Of a stretch of DNA of 32,137 nt, positions 25,124 through 32,137 are shown piece after piece. The notes under the pieces are model-generated. The model ran no database searches and was not told the DNA's origin. It saw only the letters and a program-made list of their open reading frames with translations. The position numbers were made by a program, and so were the translations under genes. The DNA is from Deltaproteobacteria bacterium (GTDB taxonomy: Bacteria > SAR324 > NAC60-12), in the NCBI GenBank assembly GCA_018645085.1, contig JABGPG010000273.1, forward strand, positions 3,863 to 35,999, written 5' to 3'. Numbering within the stretch: the stretch's first letter is position 1; each line of letters begins with the position of its first letter.

Positions 25124-25173
25124 ACCGTAACGAACCAGTTTGTGGTTCATTTAATCATTTAGAAGGAGATAAA

Positions 25174-26226
25174 ATGAGAAAATTAATTTCAATTATGATT
25201 TCAGTAACACTGACTTTATTGTTGGTTGGCGGTACTGCATGGGCAGGAAAGCCAAGTGTTGGTTTTGTTTATGTAGGACCTGTCGGTGACGGCGGCTGGA
25301 CTCATGCTCATGATTTGGGGCGTAAAGCACTCGAAGCAGCCGGGCACGAAACAAGTTATGTAGAGTCTGTTCCAGAGGGAGATTCAGAGCGTGTGATCCG
25401 TAAGATGGCACGTAAGCACGACATAGTTTTCACTACAAGTTTTGGTTACATGGATCCTACTTTGAAAGTGGCAAAACAGTATCCTGACAAAACTTTTCTG
25501 CACTGCTCAGGCTTCAAGCAGGGCAAAAACATGGGTAACTATTTCGGACGCATGTACCAGGCAAAATATCTGGCAGCCATGATTGGTGCTGGAATGAGCA
25601 AAAAGGGACGTATCGGCATTGTCGGTTCCCAGCCGATTCCGGAAATTATCCGTCATATCAATGCTATCACCCTGGGCGCACAGCAGGTAAATCCCAACAT
25701 AGAGGTAGAAGTCCTCTGGATTAACAGTTGGTTTGATCCTGCCAAGGAAAGTGATGCTGCACAAGCTCTCATTGACAACGGAGCTGATGTGATCGTCACC
25801 ATGGCCGATTCCGCGGCGACAGTCCAAACGTCCAAGAAAAACGGGGTTTATGCCATTGGAAACGATACTGACATGGCGATTTATGGTAAAGAAGCTCACT
25901 TGACTGCAGCAGTCTGGAACTGGGATGTATACTATCTCGCAGCCGTCAAAGCGGTAGAAAACGGAACCTGGAAACCAGGCTCTGACTGGTGGGGACTTGA
26001 CAGCGGAATTGTCGGTTTGACCAGTTTTCATCCGGATGTTCCACAAGCCCTGATTGTGCAAATGAACAGGGAAAAAGGGCGTATCCTCAGCGGTGCCACT
26101 GATGTTTTCGATCATGGTTTCACCAAGCAGGATGGAACACGCGTGACTAAAGCCTTAAGTGACGGTGAGATGCTCGGAATGAGTTACTACGTTAAGGGAA
26201 TTATTTCCAAGGCTCCTTCCAGCTAA
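25174..26226 (+). CDS. BMP-family (PnrA-like) substrate-binding protein
   Basis: A 350-residue periplasmic protein of the basic membrane protein family. Its signal peptide (MRKLISIMISVTLTLLLVGG, cut after AWA) is followed by KPSVGFVYVGPVGDGGWTHAHDLG, FTTSFGYMDPTLKVAKQYP and GIVGSQPIPEIIRHINAITLGA, and the C-terminal lobe has TMADSAATVQTSKKNGVYAIGND. Characterised BMP proteins bind purine nucleosides, but others serve different ligands. The amidase beside this one hints at an amide or N-heterocyclic substrate. The start at 25174 has an excellent AAGGAG site (25163-25168); an upstream frame start at 25093 is spurious. Confidence 0.93.
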   Translation: MRKLISIMISVTLTLLLVGGTAWAGKPSVGFVYVGPVGDGGWTHAHDLGRKALEAAGHETSYVESVPEGDSERVIRKMARKHDIVFTTSFGYMDPTLKVAKQYPDKTFLHCSGFKQGKNMGNYFGRMYQAKYLAAMIGAGMSKKGRIGIVGSQPIPEIIRHINAITLGAQQVNPNIEVEVLWINSWFDPAKESDAAQALIDNGADVIVTMADSAATVQTSKKNGVYAIGNDTDMAIYGKEAHLTAAVWNWDVYYLAAVKAVENGTWKPGSDWWGLDSGIVGLTSFHPDVPQALIVQMNREKGRILSGATDVFDHGFTKQDGTRVTKALSDGEMLGMSYYVKGIISKAPSS

Positions 26227-26227
26227 A

Positions 26228-26248
26228 TCGTTTTTTCTTAAAAAACGA
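26228..26248 (+). terminator. Symmetric A/T-rich hairpin after the BMP gene
   Basis: TCGTTTTTT and AAAAAACGA form a perfect nine-base stem with a three-base loop, starting two bases after the stop codon. It is mostly A-T pairs and lacks a T-run, so terminator function alone is doubtful; it may act with the next hairpin. Confidence 0.4.
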
Positions 26249-26258
26249 CAGCAACACA

Positions 26259-26304
26259 TGCCGGGTCAGGTCTCGACTTAACCCGGCAGTTTGCGCAGTT
26301 TTTA
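26259..26304 (+). terminator. GC-rich hairpin after the BMP gene
   Basis: TGCCGGGT (26259-26266) pairs perfectly with ACCCGGCA (26281-26288) around a 14-base loop. The T-run follows only after some ten bases (GTTTGCGCAGTTTTT). It probably ends or reduces transcription between the importer genes and the amidase unit. Confidence 0.55.
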
Positions 26305-26582
26305 TGAAAGCATTGCTGTGCTTGTCCTTATTTCAGACAAGAATTCTTTTCCTCCCCTCATCTTTAAAAACCATGCAACACAACTGCACCGCTTTTCTTG
26401 AGCGTAATGCTGATGTTCCGGAAGTTCAGTCTGCATTAAAATCCGTAAAATTCCTGACTAAGTCTAAAGATATTTTTTTGAAACGTTTGTCATTTGAGGC
26501 AGAACCCGCCGATTATGCAAAATTTCTTTCAGCCGCTAAATTTAACAAACGTCAGTCAAAGGAAGAACAGCATGGAGGATGA
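26304..26582 (+). CDS. Small ORF coupled to amidase, unknown function
   Basis: A 92-codon frame ending inside the amidase gene (11-bp overlap with its ATG), which suggests translational coupling and supports it being real. The start is unclear: ATG at 26304 gives a hydrophobic N-terminus, and ATG at 26373 gives a 69-residue soluble protein. Neither has a clear ribosome site. The part after residue 24 is charged and helical in appearance (NADVPEVQSALKSVKF, FLKRLSFEAEPADYAKFLSA). Some amidases work with a small partner (GatC, AtzG), but I see no convincing match to those families. Confidence 0.45.
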   Translation: MKALLCLSLFQTRILFLPSSLKTMQHNCTAFLERNADVPEVQSALKSVKFLTKSKDIFLKRLSFEAEPADYAKFLSAAKFNKRQSKEEQHGG

Positions 26583-28011
26583 AGCTTTATCGCGGATGAG
26601 TCTGACTGAAGTCTCCGCAGCAATTGCCAAGAGAAAAGTATCTTCTCAGGAAGTAGTCCGGAACAATTTAGCGCAACTTGAAAAGCACGGATCCAGCTTG
26701 AATTGTCTGGCACGTTTATTTTCAGAAAACGTCCTGGAAGATGCTAAAAAAGCGGATCAGGAATTGGCTTCCGGAAATTCACGGGGGCGGCTTCACGGAG
26801 TCCCGCTTACGCACAAAGATATGTTTTACCGTGCAGGACAAATCACTGCCTGCGGTGCTAAAATATGCGAAAGTTACTTTCCGGAAACAACGGCCACTGT
26901 TTTGCTCAATCTCGAGCAGGAAGGTGCTTTGGACATGGGCCGTCTGAACATGGTTGAATTTGCTTATGGGCTGACTGGACACAACGAAATTACGGGAGAT
27001 GTGCGTAATCCGTGGAATCCGGAATACATTCCGGGAGGTTCTTCAAGTGGTCCGGCAGCAGCGGTAGCAAGCTTTTTGAGTTACGGTTCACTTGGTTCCG
27101 ATACCGGAGGTTCAATCCGCTTTCCTGCGTCATGCTGCGGACTTGTAGGAATGAAACCGACATACGGCCGTGTCAGCCGTTTTGGTGCAATGCCGCTTTC
27201 CTTTTCCCTGGATCACATTGGACCACTCACCAGAAGCGTGGAAGATTGCGCATTGCTCACAGAAATAATTTCTGGTTCAGATCCAAACGACAGTACTTCG
27301 TCTTCACGTCCAAAAGGAGATTACCTGACAGAATTGGAAACCGGAATAAGAGGCTTAAAGATTGGTGTGCCGACCACTTATGCTTCCGGAGCTTCCGGTT
27401 TTCTAGCACCTGTACATGCAGAAGTAATGCGGGAAATGGAAAAAAGCCTGGCTGTTTTTAAAGCTGCCGGTGCTGAAATTGTGCCGCTTGAGCTTCCGGA
27501 TAGTTTTAAAATCTGCAACGATCTGGCAAATATAATAGCCGGAGCAGAAAGCAGTTCCGCACATGCAAACTGGTTGAAGCAGCGAGCAGAAGATTACGGT
27601 TCACAAACACGAGAGCGTCTGCTCACCGGATTTCTCGTGTCTGCAGTTGATTATCTGGATGCACTGAGATTACGCAAAGAAATATTGGCTGAATTTATTG
27701 CTGATATTTTTACTGAAGTTGACGTACTGCACTCACCAGTTGTTCCAATTCCTGTACCGACCTTAGCGGAATCAAACATACTAAACAATCCCGGATTCAT
27801 CGAATACCTCTCTTTACTTGGACACTGCACACGCCCCTTTGATTACCTCGGGCTGCCTGCTTTGTCTCTACCTGCAGGACTGACTGATAATGGAATGCCC
27901 ACCGGTTTCCAGTTAGTAGCTCCGCCTTTTGAAGAAGCTGTGTTATTTCGTGCCGGCCACGCTTATGAAAGAGAAACTACATGGTCTTTTCCAGAATTAA
28001 TTTTTCAGTAA
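26572..28011 (+). CDS. Amidase-signature family amidohydrolase
   Basis: A 479-residue enzyme with the Ser-cisSer-Lys triad. Lys82 is in GVPLTHKD, the cis-serine is near residue 158 in PGGSSSGPAAAVAS, and the nucleophile Ser181 is in SDTGGSIRFPAS. The GatA-like core continues with GLVGMKPTYGRVSRFG. It lacks the GatA context (no gatB or gatC here) and the glycine-rich loop reads GGSSSGP instead of the usual GGSSGGS, so an amidase for a small molecule is more likely than tRNA amidation. The ATG at 26572 has AGGAAG nearby; a longer frame from 26494 overlaps the small ORF. Its link to the adjacent importer is inference. Confidence 0.9.
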   Translation: MEDEALSRMSLTEVSAAIAKRKVSSQEVVRNNLAQLEKHGSSLNCLARLFSENVLEDAKKADQELASGNSRGRLHGVPLTHKDMFYRAGQITACGAKICESYFPETTATVLLNLEQEGALDMGRLNMVEFAYGLTGHNEITGDVRNPWNPEYIPGGSSSGPAAAVASFLSYGSLGSDTGGSIRFPASCCGLVGMKPTYGRVSRFGAMPLSFSLDHIGPLTRSVEDCALLTEIISGSDPNDSTSSSRPKGDYLTELETGIRGLKIGVPTTYASGASGFLAPVHAEVMREMEKSLAVFKAAGAEIVPLELPDSFKICNDLANIIAGAESSSAHANWLKQRAEDYGSQTRERLLTGFLVSAVDYLDALRLRKEILAEFIADIFTEVDVLHSPVVPIPVPTLAESNILNNPGFIEYLSLLGHCTRPFDYLGLPALSLPAGLTDNGMPTGFQLVAPPFEEAVLFRAGHAYERETTWSFPELIFQ

Positions 28012-28302
28012 GTTAAAAATATTTCTATCCTGCTATAAATTATTTTCATTTTGGACCTTGAATTGAATAAGATAAATTGCGAAACATTAACATTTTCGTT
28101 TTATTAAAATAATATAGAAAAATATATTGTTGAAAATAGTATTTCTATTCAATGTTGTAACTAACTTTTAATTCAACTTTTGGCTTGTATATACTGAGTA
28201 TCTGCGAGAGTCTAGCTTCAAAAGAATCACTAAAATCTTCACTAAGTGCTTGAGTTAGATCGAACTTAAAGCTTTAAAAACCCAAATCAAGGAGTAAATC
28301 TC
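28012..28302 (+). other. AT-rich intergenic region before Kef genes
   Basis: This 291-bp gap has no credible gene. It is strongly AT-rich. A TATACT at 28190-28195 could be a -10 box, with only a poor -35 (TTTAAT, 17 bases upstream). A small AATAG-TATTT-CTATT hairpin lies near 28135-28150. An AAGGAG ribosome site at 28289-28294 serves the first antiporter gene. Confidence 0.4.
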
Positions 28303-30183
28303 ATGCAACTTAATGTACGTAACGCAGCGTTTACACTCATTTTGTTATTGTTTGGATCTCAGGCATTTGCCGGCGGCGGCGGAGGTGACAGCTTAATTGA
28401 ACCTTTAGGTGCAATGCTGTTGGCTGCGGCTGTAGTGGCTATAATTTTAAGCTATGCCAAACAGGCAAGTTTGTTTGCATTCATCATTGTCGGAGTTTTG
28501 GGCGGTATTTTTGGTGTAAGAGAGGTGATCAATAAAGATGTGATGACCGCTTTTGTAGACATCGGCATCACGCTTTTACTCTTCATGGCCGGAATGGAAG
28601 TCGATATTCCCGGATTGATCAAACGCTGGAAACTACTACTGATTAACGGTTTTGGCCAGATCATCGGTCTGTTTGGAATCAGTGCAGCTCTGGGCCTGAT
28701 GTACGTCGGCATTGACGCGGATTATATGGTTGCTGCAGGTTTACCAGCAGAAAACGCCGCACCTGCTTTAATTTATTTTGCACTCTGTCTCACCTTATCT
28801 TCCACGATCCTCGTTATCGGCACGCTCAAAAGCACCGGACAAATTGGCCAGGAACACGGTCAAGTCGCGCTCGGACTGATGGTGCTGCAGGATATTGTAG
28901 CAGTGGTTGCACTAGCCATTCTCGGCAGCTTGAATCCTGACAAAGTCGGTGGTGCCTCTTTGGGTGTGGAAGTTGCGATGATTTTCGGAAAAATGATCGG
29001 TTTGGCAATTGTGCTTTATTTTGTCACCAAGTACCTGCTCAATCCTCTGTTTAAATTCTTCGCTCATTCAGGCGAGTTACTTTTCATTGGAACTTTAGGT
29101 TATGGAATGGGAGTGGCAGCACTTTGTGAAGTGATCCATTTTTCTTCCGGAATCGGTGCCTTTTTTGCGGGCGCTACTCTTGCGGCACTACCATACCGAC
29201 ACGAAATTGAAGACAAAGTAGAACCCCTGAAAGCCTTCGGTATTATCCTCTTTTTCATGGGACTTGGTTTCGATATTTCTGAATTAAAACCTGAACAAAT
29301 GCTGGGCGGTTTAACAGAAGGTTTTATACTTGCGGTTTTAGTTGTAATCCTGACAATTCCGTTAATGCTTTTTTTAGGATACATGAGTCGTTTGAGTGGA
29401 AAACCGTCTTTTCTGATGGGATCAATCATTAACCAAAGTTCGGAGTTTTCACTGATGCTGGCAGTACTTTGCTGGCAGTACAAGCTCTTTGATCCACATC
29501 TGTTTATTGTGATTACATTGGTGGTACTGATTTCATTTTTCTTTTCTTCACTGGGTCACCAGTTTCTTGATCCACTTTATGGAGTATTTTCCAAAACACT
29601 GAGCTTCATGGATGGACGATCCGCTGCTGCGGAAGAATCCGGATCAGAAGAATTTGTGATGGATGGTCATGTAATAATCATGGAATATAACGAATTAGCG
29701 ATTGAAATTGCGGACTTCTATGCTCAGCGTGGACAGCAGGTTTTGCTCTTGGATCTTGATCCGGACATTACAGATTATTTTGAAAATCAGCATGGTCACA
29801 GTAACATCCATGCACATTACTCTAATATGGCTGATCCTGATGTCTGGGAAGATTTAGCATTTAACAAAGCAAAAATTGTGATTTCCTGCATGGATGGAGG
29901 TCAGGAAGCAGAAATGGCTATTTCACGCTGGCTCAAGAAAGAATCACCGGATGTTCCTTTTCTCGCAGCTACCTCTTCTCATGAAGAAACTTTGGAGTTG
30001 TACGAAGCAGGAGCGCGTTATGTGATTCAAACAGAATATCTGGCGGCAAAGTCTTTCCGTGATATTTTTGAAACAGAAATCACAAAACCACTCAAAGATG
30101 CTTTCCGTGAAACTGGTGAAAATCATTTTTCAGAAACTAAAAAAATACAAGAAGGTCTAGGCAACGCTTTTGCTAAAGCTTAA
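28303..30183 (+). CDS. Kef-type (CPA2) cation/proton antiporter with RCK domain, copy 1
   Basis: A 626-residue membrane protein. A signal-peptide-like N-terminus (MQLNVRNAAFTLILLLFGSQ, then AFAGGGGGD) leads into a 12-13 helix CPA2 exchanger domain to about residue 425, with LCLTLSSTILVIGTL, GIGAFFAGATLAALPYR and NQSSEFSLMLAVL. A TrkA-N/RCK domain follows (~453-600). Its nucleotide-binding loop reads MEYNELA in place of GxGxxG, though the acidic end of the second strand (LLLDLDPD) is kept. It likely exchanges K+ (or Na+) for H+ across the inner membrane. It has a good AAGGAG site and is the first of two paralogues. Confidence 0.92.
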   Translation: MQLNVRNAAFTLILLLFGSQAFAGGGGGDSLIEPLGAMLLAAAVVAIILSYAKQASLFAFIIVGVLGGIFGVREVINKDVMTAFVDIGITLLLFMAGMEVDIPGLIKRWKLLLINGFGQIIGLFGISAALGLMYVGIDADYMVAAGLPAENAAPALIYFALCLTLSSTILVIGTLKSTGQIGQEHGQVALGLMVLQDIVAVVALAILGSLNPDKVGGASLGVEVAMIFGKMIGLAIVLYFVTKYLLNPLFKFFAHSGELLFIGTLGYGMGVAALCEVIHFSSGIGAFFAGATLAALPYRHEIEDKVEPLKAFGIILFFMGLGFDISELKPEQMLGGLTEGFILAVLVVILTIPLMLFLGYMSRLSGKPSFLMGSIINQSSEFSLMLAVLCWQYKLFDPHLFIVITLVVLISFFFSSLGHQFLDPLYGVFSKTLSFMDGRSAAAEESGSEEFVMDGHVIIMEYNELAIEIADFYAQRGQQVLLLDLDPDITDYFENQHGHSNIHAHYSNMADPDVWEDLAFNKAKIVISCMDGGQEAEMAISRWLKKESPDVPFLAATSSHEETLELYEAGARYVIQTEYLAAKSFRDIFETEITKPLKDAFRETGENHFSETKKIQEGLGNAFAKA

Positions 30184-30214
30184 TTTTATGCTAAACAACA
30201 TACGAAGAGGTCTC

Positions 30215-32122
30215 ATGTCTAAATCACTTTTCTTCAGATTCTCGGCTATTTTAGCCGTTGGACTTTTAGCAGCGTTTCCTGCATATGCAGGAGGTGGAGG
30301 CTGGTTCATTAAACCTCTGGGGTTGATGCTTGGTGGTGCAATGCTGCTCACGATCTTACTGACCAAACTCAAGCAGACAAATATTCTGTCTTTTGTGATT
30401 ATGGGTTACATCATGGCCAGTGTCGCAGGACTTCCGGAAACGACTCTGGATGAACTGAATGAACACTACAGCGGTATTCGCTCTATCCTGGGAGGCTTCC
30501 AGCAAATAGGTATTGTGCTGATTCTCTTCATGGCAGGCTTGCAGTTCAACCTGAAGGACATTACCAAACGCCTCAATCTGATTCTGGTTAATGGAGTAGG
30601 CTACATGGGTCTGGGCTTGCTGCTCTTTTTTTGGGCCGCTGCACGTTTTGCCGGAACAGAAGGTTTCAGCGAAAGTATCTATTTCGCGCTTTGTCTTGCC
30701 GTTCCTTCAAGCATCCTTGTTGCTGCCGCACTTGAAAACAGCGGTGCTGAAGAAACTCTACAAGGGCAGATTTCAACCGGGATAACGGTGATGAGTTCTC
30801 TGGCAGCAATGATACTCATTGCAAAGTTAAGTGCCACCGGAATAGTCAGTCAATATTCAGAAGGTTCAACTATCTTCACCGCGTTCAACATTCACAAAGA
30901 AACCATGGTTTTCAACCTCTGGTTAACCGAAGAACTGGTGCTTTTGGTAGTCATACTGATGATTCTCTCTAAGGTTGTTCTGGAACCGGTTGTACGTTAT
31001 TTGCTGCGTTCCTCAGAACTCCTCTTTGTCAGCGCACTTGGATACTGCATGGGTATTGCAGCCATTTGCGGATACATCGGCATATCACCGGAAGCAGGAG
31101 CTTTCTTTGCCGGAATTTCTGTAGGTAACCTGCCATATAGACTTGATATAGAGGACAAAGTAGGTCCGCTGAAATCATTTGGTGGAGCCTTGTTTTTCCT
31201 GACGCTTGGGGTGGAAATGGCAACAGTTCAATCCGCTAACTTCAGTAACAACATTGGCGCAATAATTCCGCTGCTGCTTTTGGTTGTTTTGATCAAACCG
31301 GTTTTTTTGATCCTCACCGGATATGCAGTAAAACTCAAAGGACGCACCGCTTTTTTAATCGGTACAACCTTAAATCAGTCTTCAGAAATTTCGATCATAG
31401 TTGCCTTGCTGGCTTGGAAAGCAAATGTATTCAATGATCGTCTTTTTGCGATTGTAATTGCGGTTATTCTTCTTTCACTCTTTTTCTCCGCACTTGGACA
31501 TGCTGTTCAACCTGCACTCTATAATACGTTCAAAGGCCTTGTCGGTTTCCTGAACCGTAATATTTCAGCAGTTGAACTGGAAAATCAGCAACAGGTAGTG
31601 CTCAAAGATCATGTGGTCCTACTTGGATTTAACGAAGTTGCTCAGGCAATTGGTGAACTTTATGAAGCTAAAGGGGAACGTGTAGTATTGATCGACATCG
31701 ATCCGGAAATCATCAAGTATTTTGAAGCACGCAAGGATTCCAATATTGATCCGGTTTATGCTGATCCTGCTGATCCTAATGTTTGGAATGAATACAAACT
31801 GAGTTCGGCAAAAGTTATAATTTCCTGTACCGGCAGTGACGTTGACGCGGATGTGGAACTTGCGGGCTTCATCAAGCAGGCTGCTCCTGATCTACCTGTT
31901 TTAGCAGTCACTACAGCTCATGAGGATTCTTTAAAACTCTACGAGAGTGGAGTGCGTTATGTTATTCAGACTGACCACCTTGCCTCAAAAACTTTCAGAG
32001 ATGTCTTTGCGGCTGAAATAGACAAGCCGGCGCCTGAATCATTTGTGGAAGAAGGCAGCAGTCACTGGAAGGATACACGTTCCATCAGGGATGGTTTAGG
32101 CGAGATCTTCAAACTTGTATAA
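30215..32122 (+). CDS. Kef-type (CPA2) cation/proton antiporter with RCK domain, copy 2
   Basis: A 635-residue paralogue of the preceding gene with the same layout. It has a signal-like N-terminus (MSKSLFFRFSAILAVGLLAA, then YAGGGGWFIKPLG), the exchanger domain with LAVPSSILVAAAL, EAGAFFAGISVGNLPYR and NQSSEISIIVALLAW, and an RCK domain from about residue 463. Here the loop is LGFNEVA, retaining one glycine, and the second strand ends VLIDIDPE. The start at 30215 is chosen for the GAAGAGG site just before it; a frame opening at 30170 overlaps copy 1. It lies 31 bp after copy 1, so the two are likely cotranscribed. The stop is 15 bp from the window end. Confidence 0.92.
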   Translation: MSKSLFFRFSAILAVGLLAAFPAYAGGGGWFIKPLGLMLGGAMLLTILLTKLKQTNILSFVIMGYIMASVAGLPETTLDELNEHYSGIRSILGGFQQIGIVLILFMAGLQFNLKDITKRLNLILVNGVGYMGLGLLLFFWAAARFAGTEGFSESIYFALCLAVPSSILVAAALENSGAEETLQGQISTGITVMSSLAAMILIAKLSATGIVSQYSEGSTIFTAFNIHKETMVFNLWLTEELVLLVVILMILSKVVLEPVVRYLLRSSELLFVSALGYCMGIAAICGYIGISPEAGAFFAGISVGNLPYRLDIEDKVGPLKSFGGALFFLTLGVEMATVQSANFSNNIGAIIPLLLLVVLIKPVFLILTGYAVKLKGRTAFLIGTTLNQSSEISIIVALLAWKANVFNDRLFAIVIAVILLSLFFSALGHAVQPALYNTFKGLVGFLNRNISAVELENQQQVVLKDHVVLLGFNEVAQAIGELYEAKGERVVLIDIDPEIIKYFEARKDSNIDPVYADPADPNVWNEYKLSSAKVIISCTGSDVDADVELAGFIKQAAPDLPVLAVTTAHEDSLKLYESGVRYVIQTDHLASKTFRDVFAAEIDKPAPESFVEEGSSHWKDTRSIRDGLGEIFKLV

Positions 32123-32137
32123 GCATTAGGTTTTGCG

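Noticed and set aside
26304-26582. Calling the small ORF GatC or AtzG
   Set aside because: Position and size fit, but the visible residues do not resemble either family, so the name was withheld.
27012-27461. 149-codon plus-strand frame inside the amidase gene
   Set aside because: It is a shifted reading of the amidase catalytic core, rich in Arg, Ser and Cys, with no initiation signals.
26572-28011. Calling the amidase GatA
   Set aside because: The core is GatA-like, but gatB and gatC are absent and the glycine-rich loop deviates; a small-molecule amidase is more likely.

Overview
The window (about 32 kb, AT-rich to medium GC) reads as a Gram-negative, respiratory, proteobacterium-like chromosome. 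The support is a Tat-exported periplasmic formate dehydrogenase with its DUF3305/DUF3306 accessory proteins, periplasmic c-type cytochromes, a lipoprotein and a K+-dependent membrane pyrophosphatase. The lineage cannot be fixed from sequence alone; a marine SAR324-like or other deep-branching proteobacterium is only a guess. I see no rRNA, tRNA, CRISPR array, insertion sequence or phage gene.

Positions 1-4070 (minus strand) hold a compact metal-cofactor operon: moeA, tupA, tupB, tupC, mobB. It imports tungstate (or molybdate), inserts the metal into molybdopterin and helps make the guanine-dinucleotide form. A candidate promoter and a structured leader lie in front of moeA. Positions 4260-14840 (minus strand) hold the consumer of that cofactor. 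The order of transcription is DUF3305, a DUF3306-polyferredoxin fusion, a TorD-type chaperone, an inserted two-gene ABC-2 exporter, a small Tat-signal protein, then the FDH catalytic, iron-sulfur and cytochrome b subunits, ending at a strong terminator. The catalytic subunit carries cysteine, not selenocysteine, as the metal ligand. The ABC pair has its own good promoter and a perfect 11-bp inverted repeat, so it looks like an independently controlled insert.

Positions 14960-16160 (minus) carry a small secreted protein of unknown function and a metallophosphoesterase. From 16350 onward every gene is on the plus strand: a proton-pumping pyrophosphatase, a cysteine desulfurase with a small overlapping lipoprotein gene, a hexaheme cytochrome c built of three diheme units, and a stand-alone diheme paralogue of the same unit.

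Positions 23020-28010 carry two permeases and the binding protein of a BMP/nucleoside-type ABC importer with no ATPase gene beside them, then a small unknown ORF overlapping an amidase. The window closes with two tandem Kef-type (CPA2) cation/proton antiporters that have signal-peptide-like N-termini and altered nucleotide-binding motifs in their C-terminal RCK domains.

Taken together the region suggests formate oxidation in the periplasm feeding the quinone pool, periplasmic cytochrome electron transfer, and ion-gradient management by the pyrophosphatase and antiporters. The least ordinary items are the DUF3306-ferredoxin fusion, the exporter inside the FDH cluster with its palindrome, the moeA leader with mutually exclusive pairings, the triplicated diheme cytochrome, and the ATPase-less importer coupled to an amidase.
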